Assembly: GCF_932526225.1 (NCBI RefSeq)
Contig: NC_064041.1
Span: 8,306,313-8,370,312, forward strand
DNA: 64,000 bases
Direction of reading: 5' to 3'
DNA from: Nematostella vectensis
Taxonomy: Eukaryota > Cnidaria > Anthozoa > Actiniaria > Edwardsiidae
The number at the start of each line of letters is the position of its first letter. Position 1 is the stretch's first letter. Shown here piece after piece: positions 50,228 through 60,310 of the stretch. The notes below the pieces were generated by a model. It saw only the letters and a program-made list of their open reading frames with translations, was not told the DNA's origin and did not search any database. The translations under genes were made by a program, and so were the position numbers.

Positions 50228-50426
50228 GATTTTTTCGCTTGATATAAGAGAAATCCATTTTTTAGGCAATTTCGACTAAGTTAGAGTGCAAATAATGCCT
50301 ATTGGAATAATAAAAAGCGTTTAAGAATTCGATTTTCCACCACCTCAGAAGACAGGTCTTATCAATCAAATCGACACGAATTTATTTTGTACTGTATCTG
50401 GAAATATTCTGCTGCTAAACAGGAAG

Positions 50427-50497
50427 GCATTGGTGGTTCAGTGGTAGAATTCTCGCCTGCCACGCGGGAGGCCCGGGTTCGATTCCCGGCCAGTGCA
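50427..50497 (+). tRNA. tRNA-Gly-GCC: tRNA-Gly(GCC), T4 version
   Basis: Unit 62. T4:G69, otherwise consensus. Confidence 0.96.
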
Positions 50498-50661
50498 ATG
50501 TTTATTTTGTTTTTGGCTGGAAAACATCAAATGCAAATGTCAGTACCTATATTTTCTATTAAACTCCTGTGTTGTGTACTTAAATCGGTAAACTGTAGAT
50601 TAAAAGCATAGCTTTAACACAAGAAACAAAACCGAATTTCTTCCCCAATGCTTCTGTGGTC

Positions 50662-50733
50662 AGCAGAGTGGCGCAGTGGAAGCGTGCTGGGCCCATAACC
50701 CAGAGGTCCGGGGATCGAAACCTTGCTCTGCTA
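50662..50733 (+). tRNA. tRNA-iMet-CAT: Initiator tRNA-Met(CAT), G51 subtype
   Basis: Unit 62. G51 subtype. Confidence 0.95.
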
Positions 50734-50990
50734 GAGGTGCGTCATTTTTTTTGTCGCTGATATCAAGAAGAGAAACAAAACATTAGCAATTGTATTCGAG
50801 CCAATAAAGATTGTGTATGTACAAAATTTCAAAACTACTCTCGCAAAATTATAGAGACTCTCTAGCAAGCAGAAAACTTTGTTTTATTGATTTCAATGTG
50901 TCTTTATGATTTTGCGTTTGTATTTAAATATCCTGGAAAGCAGTTCAGAATCAGCCATATGCCGCTTCATGTGGTGTAGTTCTGATTACT

Positions 50991-51063
50991 GGGGGATTAG
51001 CTCAAATGGTAGAGCGCCCGCTTAGCATGCGGGAGGTACCGGGATCGATACCCGGATTCTCCA
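50991..51063 (+). tRNA. tRNA-Ala-AGC: tRNA-Ala(AGC)
   Basis: Unit 62. Consensus. Confidence 0.97.
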
Positions 51064-51261
51064 GATTTTTTCGCTTTGTAAAGAGAAATCCATTTTTTAG
51101 GCAATTTCGACTAAGTTAGAGTGCAAATAATGCCTATTGAAATAATAAAAAGCGTTTAATAATTTGATTTTCAACCACCTCAGAAGACAGGTCTTATCAA
51201 TCAAATCGACACGAATTTATTTTGTACTGTATCTGGAAATATTCTGCTGCTAAACAGGAAG

Positions 51262-51310
51262 GCACTGGTGGTTCAGTGGTAGAATTCTCGCCTGCCACGC
51301 GGGAGGCCCG
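51262..51310 (+). pseudogene. tRNA-Gly remnant, 49 nt
   Basis: Unit 63, short type. Confidence 0.93.
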
Positions 51311-51337
51311 ATTTTCCTTCCAAAGGCTTCAATGGTT

Positions 51338-51409
51338 AGCAGAGTGGCGCAGTGGAAGCGTGCAGGGCCCATAACTCAGAGGTCCGAGGATCGAAACCTT
51401 GCTCTGCTA
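51338..51409 (+). tRNA. tRNA-iMet-CAT: Initiator tRNA-Met(CAT), A28 subtype
   Basis: Unit 63. CAGGG stem plus CTCAG on the other strand; two changed positions in the anticodon stem. Confidence 0.85.
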
Positions 51410-51664
51410 GAGGTGCGTCATTTTTTTGGCGCTGATATCAAGAAGATTTACAAACATTAGCAATTGTATTCGAGCCAAAAAAGATTGTGTTTGTACAAAA
51501 TTTCAAAACTACTCGCGCAAACTTATAGAGACTCTCTTGCAAGCTAAAAACTTTGTTCGATTGTTTTCAATGTGTCTTTATGATTTTGCGTTTGTAGTTA
51601 AATATCCTGGAAAACAGTTCAGAATCAGCCATATGCAGCTTCATGTGCTTTAGTTCTGATTACT

Positions 51665-51737
51665 GGGGAATTAGCTCAAATGGTAGAGCGCCCGCTTAGC
51701 ATGCGGGAGGTACCGGGATCGATACCCGGATTCTCCA
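51665..51737 (+). tRNA. tRNA-Ala-AGC: tRNA-Ala(AGC)
   Basis: Unit 63. A5 version, consensus. Confidence 0.97.
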
Positions 51738-51935
51738 GATTTTTTCGCTTGGTAAAGAGAAATCCATTTTTTAGGCAATTGCGACTAAGTTAGAGTGCAA
51801 ATAATGCCTATTGGAATAATAAAAAGCGTTTAAGAATTTGATTTTCCACCACCTCAGAAGACAGGTCTTATCAATCAAATCGACACGAATTTATTTTGTA
51901 CTGTATCTGGAAATATTCTGCTGCTAAACAGGAAG

Positions 51936-51984
51936 GCACTGGTGGTTCAGTGGTAGAATTCTCGCCTGCCACGCGGGAGGCCCG
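51936..51984 (+). pseudogene. tRNA-Gly remnant, 49 nt
   Basis: Unit 64, short type. Confidence 0.93.
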
Positions 51985-52011
51985 ATTTTCCTTCCAAAGG
52001 CTTCAATGGTT

Positions 52012-52083
52012 AGCCAAGTGGCGCAGTGGAAGCGTGCTGGGCCCATAACCCAGAGGTCCGAGGATCGAAACCTTGCTCTGCTA
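52012..52083 (+). tRNA. tRNA-iMet-CAT: iMet(CAT), two acceptor mismatches
   Basis: Unit 64. AGCCAAG: C4-T69 and A5-C68, one step beyond the C4 subtype. Confidence 0.82.
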
Positions 52084-52336
52084 GAGGTGCGTCATTTTTT
52101 TGGCGCTGGTATCAAGAAGATTTCCAAACATTAGCAATTGTATTCGAGCCAAAAAAGATTGTGTTTGTACAAAATATCAAAACTACTCGCGCAAAATTAT
52201 AGACTCTCTTGCAAGCTAAAAACTTTGTTTGATTGTTTTCAATGTGTCTTTATGATTTTGCGTTTGTAGTTAAATATCCTGGAAAACAGTTCAGAATCAG
52301 CCATATGCAGCTTCATGTGGTTTAGTTCTGATTACT

Positions 52337-52409
52337 GGGGGATTAGCTCAAATGGTAGAGCGCCCGCTTAGCATGCGGGAGGTACCGGGATCGATACCCT
52401 GATTCTCCA
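52337..52409 (+). tRNA. tRNA-Ala-AGC: tRNA-Ala(AGC), T64 subtype
   Basis: Unit 64. CCCTG T-stem. Confidence 0.9.
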
Positions 52410-52607
52410 GATTTTTTCGCTTGGTAAAGAGAAATCCATTTTTTAGGCAATTTCGACTAAGTTAGAGTGCAAATAATGCCTATTGGAATAATAAAAAGCG
52501 TTTTAGAATTTGATTTTCAACCACCTCAGAAGACAGGTCTTATCAATCAAATCGACACGAATTTATTTTGTACTGTATCTGGAAATATTCTGCTGCTAAA
52601 CAGGAAG

Positions 52608-52678
52608 GCACAGGTGGTTCAGTGGTAGAATTCTCGCCTGCCACGCGGGAGGCCCGGGTTCGATTCCCGGCCAGTGCA
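52608..52678 (+). tRNA. tRNA-Gly-GCC: tRNA-Gly(GCC), A5 subtype
   Basis: Unit 65. GCACAGG. Confidence 0.9.
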
Positions 52679-52842
52679 ATGTTTATTTTGTTTTTGGCTG
52701 GGAAACATCAAATGCAAATGTCAGTACCTATAGTTTCTATTAAACTCCTGTGTTGTGTACTTAAATCGGTAAACTGCAAATTAAAACCATAGCTTTAACA
52801 CAAGAAACAAAACCGAATTTCCTCCCCAAGGCTTCAATCGTT

Positions 52843-52914
52843 AGCAGAGTGGCGCAGTGGAAGCGTGCTGGGCCCATAACCCAGAGGTCCGAGGATCGAA
52901 ACCTTGCTCTGCTA
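52843..52914 (+). tRNA. tRNA-iMet-CAT: Initiator tRNA-Met(CAT)
   Basis: Unit 65. Consensus; TTTTGTTG terminator. Confidence 0.97.
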
Positions 52915-53170
52915 GAAGTGCGTCATTTTGTTGTCGCTGATATCAAGAAGAGAAACAAAACATTAGCAATTGTATTCGAGCCAATAAAGATTGTGTTTGT
53001 ACAAAATTTCAAAACTACTCGCGCAAACTTATAGAGACTCTCTTGCAAGCTAAAAACTTTGTTCGATTGTTTTCAATGTTTCTTTATGATTTTGCGTTTG
53101 TAGTTAAATATCCTGGAAAACAGTTCAGAATCAGCCATATGCAGCTTCATGTGCTTTAGTTCTGATTACT

Positions 53171-53243
53171 GGGGAATTAGCTCAAATGGTAGAGCGCCCG
53201 CTTAGCATGCGGGAGGTACCGGGATCGATACCCGGATTCTCCA
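53171..53243 (+). tRNA. tRNA-Ala-AGC: tRNA-Ala(AGC)
   Basis: Unit 65. A5 version, consensus, in short-type flank. Confidence 0.97.
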
Positions 53244-53441
53244 GATTTTTTCGCTTGGTAAAGAGAAATCCATTTTTTAGGCAATTGCGACTAAGTTAGA
53301 GTGCAAAAAATGCCTATTGGAATAATAAAAAGCGTTTAAGAATTTGATTTTCCACCACCTCAGAAGACAGGTCTTATCAATCAAATCGACACGAATTTAT
53401 TTTGTACTGTATCTGTAAATATTCTGCTGCTAAACAGGAAG

Positions 53442-53490
53442 GCACTGGTGGTTCAGTGGTAGAATTCTCGCCTGCCACGCGGGAGGCCCG
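53442..53490 (+). pseudogene. tRNA-Gly remnant, 49 nt
   Basis: Unit 66, short type. Confidence 0.93.
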
Positions 53491-53517
53491 ATTTTCCTTC
53501 CAAAGGCTTCAATGGTT

Positions 53518-53589
53518 AGCCAAGTGGCGCAGTGGAAGCGTGCTGGGCCCATAACCCAGAGGTCCGAGGATCGAAACCTTGCTCTGCTA
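53518..53589 (+). tRNA. tRNA-iMet-CAT: iMet(CAT), two acceptor mismatches
   Basis: Unit 66. AGCCAAG, copy of unit 64. Confidence 0.82.
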
Positions 53590-53842
53590 GAGGTGCGTCA
53601 TTTTTTTGGCGCTGGTATCAAGAAGATTTCCAAACATTAGCAATTGTATTCGAGCCAAAAAAGATTGTGTTTGTACAAAATATCAAAACTACTCGCGCAA
53701 AATTATAGACTCTCTTGCAAGCTAAAAACTTTGTTTGATTGTTTTCAATGTGTCTTTATGATTTTGCGTTTGTAGTTAAATATCCTGGAAAACAGTTCAG
53801 AATCAGCCATATGCAGCTTCATGTGGTTTAGTTCTGATTACT

Positions 53843-53915
53843 GGGGGATTAGCTCAAATGGTAGAGCGCCCGCTTAGCATGCGGGAGGTACCGGGATCGA
53901 TACCCTGATTCTCCA
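53843..53915 (+). tRNA. tRNA-Ala-AGC: tRNA-Ala(AGC), T64 subtype
   Basis: Unit 66. CCCTG T-stem. Confidence 0.9.
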
Positions 53916-54113
53916 GATTTTTTCGCTTGGTAAAGAGAAATCCATTTTTTAGGCAATTTCGACTAAGTTAGAGTGCAAATAATGCCTATTGGAATAATAA
54001 AAAGCGTTTTAGAATTTGATTTTCAACCACCTCAGAAGACAGGTCTTATCAATCAAATCGACACGAATTTATTTTGTACTGTATCTGGAAATATTCTGCT
54101 GCTAAACAGGAAG

Positions 54114-54184
54114 GCACAGGTGGTTCAGTGGTAGAATTCTCGCCTGCCACGCGGGAGGCCCGGGTTCGATTCCCGGCCAGTGCA
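54114..54184 (+). tRNA. tRNA-Gly-GCC: tRNA-Gly(GCC), A5 subtype
   Basis: Unit 67. GCACAGG. Confidence 0.9.
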
Positions 54185-54348
54185 ATGTTTATTTTGTTTT
54201 TGGCTGGGAAACATCAAATGCAAATGTCAGTACCTATATTTTCTATTAAACTCCTGTGTTGTGTACTTAAATCGGTAAACTGCAAATTAAAACCATAGCT
54301 TTAACACAAGAAACAAAACCGAATTTCCTCCCCAAGGCTTCAATCGTT

Positions 54349-54420
54349 AGCAGAGTGGCGCAGTGGAAGCGTGCTGGGCCCATAACCCAGAGGTCCGAGG
54401 ATCGAAACCTTGCTCTGCTA
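54349..54420 (+). tRNA. tRNA-iMet-CAT: Initiator tRNA-Met(CAT)
   Basis: Unit 67. Consensus; TTTTGTTG terminator. Confidence 0.97.
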
Positions 54421-54676
54421 GAAGTGCGTCATTTTGTTGTCGCTGATATCAAGAAGAGAAACAAAACATTAGCAATTGTATTCGAGCCAATAAAGATTGT
54501 GTTTGTACAAAATTTCAAAACTACTCGCGCAAAATTATAGAGACTCTCTTGCAAGCTAAAAACTTTGTTTGATTGTTTTCAACGTGTCTTTATGATTTTG
54601 CGTTTGTATTTAAATATCCTGGAAAGCAGTTCAGAATCAGCCATATGCAGCTTCATGTGGTTTAGTTCTGATTACT

Positions 54677-54749
54677 GGGGAATTAGCTCAAATGGTAGAG
54701 CGCCCGCTTAGCATGCGGGAGGTACCGGGATCGATACCCGGATTCTCCA
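54677..54749 (+). tRNA. tRNA-Ala-AGC: tRNA-Ala(AGC)
   Basis: Unit 67. A5 version; TATTTT terminator. Confidence 0.96.
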
Positions 54750-54948
54750 GATATTTTCGCTTTGTATAAGAGAAATCTATTTTTTAGGCAATTTCGACTA
54801 AGTTAGAGTGCAAATAATGCCTATTGGAATAATAAAAAGCGTTTAAGAATTTGATTTTCCACCACCTCAGAAGACAGGTCTTATCAATCAAATCGACACG
54901 AATTTATTTTGTACTGTATCTGGAAATATTCTGCTGCTAAACAGGAAG

Positions 54949-55019
54949 GCACTGGTGGTTCAGTGGTAGAATTCTCGCCTGCCACGCGGGAGGCCCGGGT
55001 TCGATTCCCGGCCAGTGCA
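54949..55019 (+). tRNA. tRNA-Gly-GCC: tRNA-Gly(GCC)
   Basis: Unit 68. Consensus. The 835 bp from the unit 67 Ala recurs next door (shared TTTGTATAAG, AATCTATTTT and CTTTTAAACT). Confidence 0.97.
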
Positions 55020-55183
55020 ATGTTTATTTTGTTTTTGGCTGGAAAACATCAAATGCAAATGTCAGTACCTATATTTTCTTTTAAACTCCTGTGTTGTGTA
55101 CTTAAATCGGTAAACTGCAAATTAAAAGCATAGCTTTAACACAAGAAACAAAACCGAATTTCCTCCCCAAGGCTTCAATCGTT

Positions 55184-55255
55184 AGCAGAGTGGCGCAGTG
55201 GAAGCGTGCTGGGCCCATAACCCAGAGGTCCGAGGATCGAAACCTTGCTCTGCTA
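55184..55255 (+). tRNA. tRNA-iMet-CAT: Initiator tRNA-Met(CAT)
   Basis: Unit 68. Consensus. Confidence 0.97.
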
Positions 55256-55511
55256 GAAGTGCGTCATTTTTTTGTCGCTGATATCAAGAAGAGAAACAAA
55301 ACATTAGCAATTGTATTCGAGCCAATAAAGATTGTGTTTGTACAAAATTTCAAAACTACTCGCGCAAAATTATAGAGACTCTCTTGCAAGCTAAAAACTT
55401 TGTTTGATTGTTTTCAACGTGTCTTTATGATTTTGCGTTTGTATTTAAATATCCTGGAAAGCAGTTCAGAATCAGCCATATGCAGCTTCATGTGGTTTAG
55501 TTCTGATTACT

Positions 55512-55584
55512 GGGGAATTAGCTCAAATGGTAGAGCGCCCGCTTAGCATGCGGGAGGTACCGGGATCGATACCCGGATTCTCCA
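55512..55584 (+). tRNA. tRNA-Ala-AGC: tRNA-Ala(AGC)
   Basis: Unit 68. A5 version; TATTTT terminator. Confidence 0.96.
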
Positions 55585-55783
55585 GATATTTTCGCTTTGT
55601 ATAAGAGAAATCTATTTTTTAGGCAATTTCGACTAAGTTAGAGTGCAAATAATGCCTATTGGAATAATAAAAAGCGTTTAAGAATTTGATTTTCCACCAC
55701 CTCAGAAGACAGGTCTTATCAATCAAATCGACACGAATTTATTTTGTACTGTATCTGGAAATATTCTGCTGCTAAACAGGAAG

Positions 55784-55854
55784 GCACTGGTGGTTCAGTG
55801 GTAGAATTCTCGCCTGCCACGCGGGAGGCCCGGGTTCGATTCCCGGCCAGTGCA
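55784..55854 (+). tRNA. tRNA-Gly-GCC: tRNA-Gly(GCC)
   Basis: Unit 69. Consensus. Confidence 0.97.
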
Positions 55855-56018
55855 ATGTTTATTTTGTTTTTGGCTGGAAAACATCAAATGCAAATGTCAG
55901 TACCTATATTTTCTTTTAAACTCCTGTGTTGTGTACTTAAATCGGTAAACTGCAAATTAAAAGCATAGCTTTAACACAAGAAACAAAACCGAATTTCCTC
56001 CCCAAGGCTTCAATCGTT

Positions 56019-56090
56019 AGCAGAGTGGCGCAGTGGAAGCGTGCTTGGCCCATAACCCAGAGGTCCGAGGATCGAAACCTTGCTCTGCTA
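56019..56090 (+). tRNA. tRNA-iMet-CAT: iMet(CAT), broken G:C triplet
   Basis: Unit 69. CTTGG replaces CTGGG, removing one of the three G:C pairs that mark initiators. Same in unit 78. Confidence 0.86.
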
Positions 56091-56346
56091 GAGGTGCGTC
56101 AGTTTTTTGTCGCTGATATCAAGAAGAGAAACAACAAATTAGCAATTGTATTCGAGCAAATAAAGATTGTGTTTGTACAAAATTTCAAAACTACTCGCGC
56201 AAAATTTTAGAGACTCTCTAGCAAGCAAAAAACTTTGTTTGATTGTTTTTAATGTGTCTCTATGATTTTGCGTTTGTATTTAAATATTCTGGAAAGCAGT
56301 TCAGAATCAGCCATATGCAGCTTCATGTGGTTTAGTTCTGATTACT

Positions 56347-56419
56347 GGGGGATTAGCTCAAATGGTAGAGCGCTTGCTCAGCATGGGGGAGGTACTGGGA
56401 TCGATACCCGGATTCTCCA
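56347..56419 (+). tRNA. tRNA-Ala-AGC: tRNA-Ala(AGC), type B
   Basis: Unit 69. Type B. Confidence 0.85.
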
Positions 56420-56617
56420 GATTTTTTCGCTTGGTAAAGAGAAATCCATTTTTTAGGCAATTTTGACTAAGTTAGACTGCAAATAATGCCTATTGGAATA
56501 ATAAAAAGCGTTTTAGAATTTGATTTTCAACCACCTCAGAAGACAGGTCTTATCAATCAAATCGACACGAATTTATTTTGTACTGTATCTGGAAATATTT
56601 TGCTGCTAAACAGGAAG

Positions 56618-56688
56618 GCACTGGTGGTTCAGTGGTAGAATTCTTGCCTGCCACGCGGGAGGCCCGGGTTCGATTCCCGGCCAGTGCA
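56618..56688 (+). tRNA. tRNA-Gly-GCC: tRNA-Gly(GCC)
   Basis: Unit 70. CTTGC in the anticodon stem gives T:G. Confidence 0.94.
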
Positions 56689-56852
56689 ATGTTTATTTTG
56701 TTTTTGGCTGGAAAACATCAAATGCAAATGTCAGTACCTATATTTTCTATTAAACTCCTGTGTTGTGTACTTAAATCGGTAAACTGTAGATTAAAAGCAT
56801 AGCTTTAACACAAGAAACAAAACCGAATTTCCTCCCCAATGCTTCTGTGGTC

Positions 56853-56924
56853 AGCAGAGTGGCGCAGTGGAAGCGTGCTGGGCCCATAACCCAGAGGTCC
56901 GGGGATCGAAACCTTGCTCTGCTA
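56853..56924 (+). tRNA. tRNA-iMet-CAT: Initiator tRNA-Met(CAT), G51 subtype
   Basis: Unit 70. G51 subtype. Confidence 0.95.
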
Positions 56925-57181
56925 GAGGTGCGTCATTTTTTTTGTCGCTGATATCAAGAAGAGAAACAAAACATTAGCAATTGTATTCGAGCCAATAAAG
57001 ATTGTGTATGTACAAAATTTCAAAACTACTCTCGCAAAATTATAGAGACTCTCTAGCAAGCAAAAAACTTTGTTTTATTGATTTCAATGTGTCTTTATGA
57101 TTTTGCGTTTGTATTTAAATATCCTGGAAAGCAGTTCAGAATCAGCCATATGCATCTTCATGTGGTTTAGTTCTGATTACT

Positions 57182-57254
57182 GGGGGATTAGCTTAAATGG
57201 TAGAGCTCCCGCTTAGCATGCGAGAGGTACCGGGATCGATACCCGGATTCTCCA
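57182..57254 (+). pseudogene. Decayed tRNA-Ala(AGC)
   Basis: Unit 70. GCTT in the D-stem, GAGCTCCC at position 26, and GCGAG in the anticodon stem. AGC and B box remain. Confidence 0.68.
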
Positions 57255-57452
57255 GATTTTTTCGCTTTGTAAAGAGAAATCCATTTTTTAGGCAATTTCG
57301 ACTAAGTTAGAGTGCAAATAATGCCTATTGAAATAATAAAAAGCGTTTAATAATTTGATTTTCAACCACCTCAGAAGACAGGTCTTATCAATCAAATCGA
57401 CACGAATTTATTTTGTACTGTATCTGGAAATATTCTGCTGCTAAACAGGAAG

Positions 57453-57501
57453 GCACTGGTGGTTCAGTGGTAGAATTCTCGCCTGCCACGCGGGAGGCCC
57501 G
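57453..57501 (+). pseudogene. tRNA-Gly remnant, 49 nt
   Basis: Unit 71, short type. Confidence 0.93.
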
Positions 57502-57528
57502 ATTTTCCTTCCAAAGGCTTCAATGGTT

Positions 57529-57600
57529 AGCAGAGTGGCGCAGTGGAAGCGTGCTGGGCCCATAACCCAGAGGTCCGAGGATCGAACCCTTGCTCTGCTA
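57529..57600 (+). tRNA. tRNA-iMet-CAT: Initiator tRNA-Met(CAT), C60 variant
   Basis: Unit 71. T-loop ATCGAAC: A60, an initiator hallmark, is C. Confidence 0.9.
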
Positions 57601-57855
57601 GAGGTGCGTCATTTTTTTGGCGCTGATATCAAGAAGATTTACAAACATTAGCAATTGTATTCGAGCCAAAAAAGATTGTGTTTGTACAAAATTTCAAAAC
57701 TACTCGCGCAAAATTATAGAGACTCTCTTGCAAGCTAAAAACTTTGTTTGATTGTTTTCAATGTGTCTTTATGATTTTGCGTTTGTAGTTAAATATCCTG
57801 GAAAACAGTTCAGAATCAGCCATATGCAGCTTCATGTGGTTTAGTTCTGATTACT

Positions 57856-57928
57856 GGGGGATTAGCTCAAATGGTAGAGCGCCCGCTTAGCATGCGGGAG
57901 GTACCGGGATCGATACCCGGATTCTCCA
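57856..57928 (+). tRNA. tRNA-Ala-AGC: tRNA-Ala(AGC)
   Basis: Unit 71. Consensus. Confidence 0.97.
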
Positions 57929-58126
57929 GATTTTTTCGCTTGGTAAAGAGAAATCCATTTTTTAGGCAATTTCGACTAAGTTAGAGTTCAAATAATGCCT
58001 ATTGGAATAATAAAAAGCGTTTTAGAATTTGATTTTCAACCACCTCAGAAGACAGGTCTTATCAATCAAATCGACACGAATTTATTTTGTACTGTATCTG
58101 GAAATATTCTGCTGCTAAACAGGAAG

Positions 58127-58175
58127 GCACTGGTGGTTCAGTGGTAGAATTCTCGCCTGCCACGCGGGAGGCCCG
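58127..58175 (+). pseudogene. tRNA-Gly remnant, 49 nt
   Basis: Unit 72, short type. Confidence 0.93.
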
Positions 58176-58202
58176 ATTTTCCTTCCAAAGGCTTCAATGG
58201 TT

Positions 58203-58274
58203 AGCAGAGTGGCGCAGTGGAAGCGTGCTGGGCCCTTAACCCAGAGGTCCGAGGATCGAAACCTTGCTCTGCTA
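58203..58274 (+). tRNA. iMet-derived tRNA gene with anticodon CTT
   Basis: Unit 72. Anticodon at 58235-58237 is CTT (a lysine anticodon) on an otherwise perfect initiator body. Confidence 0.85.
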
Positions 58275-58530
58275 GAGGTGCGTCAGTTTTTTGTCGCTGA
58301 TATCAAGAAGAGAAACAACACATTAGCAATTGTATTCGAGCAAATAAAGATTGTGTATGTACAAAATTTCAAAACTACTCGCGCAAAATTATAGAGATTC
58401 TCTAGCAAGCAAAAAACTTTGTTTGATTGTTTTTAATGTGTCTTTATGATTTTGCGTTTGTATTTAAATATTCTGGAAAGCAGTTCAGAATCAGCCATAT
58501 GTAGCTTCATGTGGTTTAGTTCTGATTACT

Positions 58531-58603
58531 GGGGGATTAGCTCAAATGCTAGAGCTCTTGCTCAGCATGGGGGAGGTACTGGGATCGATACCCGGATTCT
58601 CCA
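58531..58603 (+). pseudogene. Decayed type B tRNA-Ala(AGC)
   Basis: Unit 72. Type B with ATGCTAG in the D-loop (one paired G lost) and GAGCTCTTG. Confidence 0.7.
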
Positions 58604-58801
58604 GATTTTTTCGCTTGGTAAAGAGGAATCCATTTTTTAGGCAATTTCGACTAAGTTAGAGTGCAAATAATGCCTATTGGAATAATAAAAAGCGTTTTAG
58701 AATTTGATTTTCAACCACCTCAGAAGACAGGTCTTATCAATCAAATCGACACGAATTTATTTTGTACTGTATCTTGAAATATTCTGCAGCTAAACAGGAA
58801 G

Positions 58802-58872
58802 GCACTGGTGGTTCAGTGGTAGAATTCTCGCCTGCCACGCGGGAGGCCCGGGTTCGATTCCCGGCCAGTGCA
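58802..58872 (+). tRNA. tRNA-Gly-GCC: tRNA-Gly(GCC)
   Basis: Unit 73. Consensus. Confidence 0.97.
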
Positions 58873-59036
58873 ATGTTTATTTTGTTTTTGGCTGGAAAAC
58901 ATCAAATGCAAATGTCAGTACCTATATTTTCTATTAAACTCCTGTGTTGTGTACTTAAATCGGTAAACTGTAGATTAAAAGCATAGCTTTAACACAAGAA
59001 ACAAAACCGAATTTCCTCCCCAATGCTTCTGTGGTC

Positions 59037-59108
59037 AGCAGAGTGGCGCAGTGGAAGCGTGCTGGGCCCATAACCCAGAGGTCCGGGGATCGAAACCTTG
59101 CTCTGCTA
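59037..59108 (+). tRNA. tRNA-iMet-CAT: Initiator tRNA-Met(CAT), G51 subtype
   Basis: Unit 73. G51 subtype. Confidence 0.95.
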
Positions 59109-59364
59109 GAGGTGCGTCATTTTTTTGTCGCTGATATCAAGAAGAGAAACAAAACATTAGCAATTGTATTCGAGCCAATAAAGATTGTGTATGTACAAAA
59201 TTTCAAAACTACTCGCGCAAAATTATAGAGACTCTCTAGCAAGCAAAAAACTTTGTTTTATTGATTTCAATGTGTCTTTATGATTTTGCGTTTGTATTTA
59301 AATATCCTGGAAAGCAGTTCAGAATCAGCCATATGCCGCTTCATGTGGTGTAGTTCTGATTACT

Positions 59365-59437
59365 GGGGGATTAGCTCAAATGGTAGAGCGCCCGCTTAGC
59401 ATGCGGGAGGTACCGGGATCGATACCCGGATTCTCCA
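59365..59437 (+). tRNA. tRNA-Ala-AGC: tRNA-Ala(AGC)
   Basis: Unit 73. Consensus. Confidence 0.97.
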
Positions 59438-59635
59438 GATTTTTTCGCTTTGTAAAGAGAAATCCATTTTTTAGGCAATTTCGACTAAGTTAGAGTGCAA
59501 ATAATGCCTATTGAAATAATAAAAAGCGTTTAATAATTTGATTTTCAACCACCTCAGAAGACAGGTCTTATCAATCAAATCGACACGAATTTATTTTGTA
59601 CTGTATCTGGAAATATTCTGCTGCTAAACAGGAAG

Positions 59636-59684
59636 GCACTGGTGGTTCAGTGGTAGAATTCTCGCCTGCCACGCGGGAGGCCCT
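59636..59684 (+). pseudogene. tRNA-Gly remnant, 49 nt
   Basis: Unit 74, short type; break reads CCCTATTTT. Confidence 0.92.
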
Positions 59685-59711
59685 ATTTTCCTTCCAAAGG
59701 CTTCAATGGTT

Positions 59712-59783
59712 AGCAGAGTGGCGCAGTGGAAGCGTGCTGGGCCCATAACCCAGAGGTCCGAGGATCGAAACCTTTCTCTGCTA
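59712..59783 (+). tRNA. tRNA-iMet-CAT: Initiator tRNA-Met(CAT), T-stem mismatch
   Basis: Unit 74. CCTTT makes C49-T65. Confidence 0.9.
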
Positions 59784-60039
59784 GAGGTGCGTCATTTTTT
59801 TGTCGCTGATATCAAGAAGAGAAACAACACATTAGCAATTGTATTCGAGCAAATAAAGATTGTGTTTGTACAAAATTTCAAAACTACTCGCGCAAAATTT
59901 TAGAGACTCTCTAGCAAGCAAAAAACTTTGTTTGATTGTTTTTAATGTGTCTTTATGATTTTGCGTTTGTATTTAAATATTCTGGAAAGCAGTTCAGAAT
60001 CAGCCATATGCAGCTTCATGTGGTTTAGTTCTGATTACT

Positions 60040-60112
60040 GGGGGATAAGCTCAAATGGTAGAGCGCTTGCTCAGAATGGGGGAGGTACTGGGATCGATAC
60101 CCGGATTCTCCA
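60040..60112 (+). pseudogene. Type B Ala-derived gene with anticodon AGA
   Basis: Unit 74. Anticodon 60073-60075 reads AGA (a serine anticodon), and T8 is A (GATAAGC). G3:T70 is kept, so charging, if any, would be with alanine. Confidence 0.75.
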
Positions 60113-60310
60113 GATTTTTTCGCTTGGTAAAGAGAAATCCATTTTTTAGGCAATTTCGACTAAGTTAGACTGCAAATAATGCCTATTGGAATAATAAAAA
60201 GCGTTTTAGAATTTGATTTTCAACCACCTCATAAGACAGGTCTTATCAATCAAATCGACACGAATTTATTTTGTACTTTATCTGGAAATATTCTGCTGCT
60301 AAACAGGAAG

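Larger units (their letters stand above)
51520..53025 (+). repeat. 1,506-bp block copied in tandem across a long/short hybrid junction
   Basis: From the iMet-Ala spacer of unit 63 to that of unit 65, and again to about 54531. The rare words CGCAAACTTATAG and GTTCGATTG occur at both 51510-51560 and 53022-53066, so unit 65 joins a long-type iMet to a short-type Ala flank. Confidence 0.82.
57453..58126 (+). repeat. Reference short unit (unit 71, 674 bp)
   Basis: The unit starts with a 49-base Gly remnant; iMet follows at offset 76 and Ala at 403. Compared with the long unit, 159 bp are missing between the CCCG of the Gly gene and the CCGAATTTCC block upstream of iMet. The iMet-Ala spacer also has its own diagnostic variant (GATTTACAAACATTAG), so short units form a distinct subfamily. 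Confidence 0.94.
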
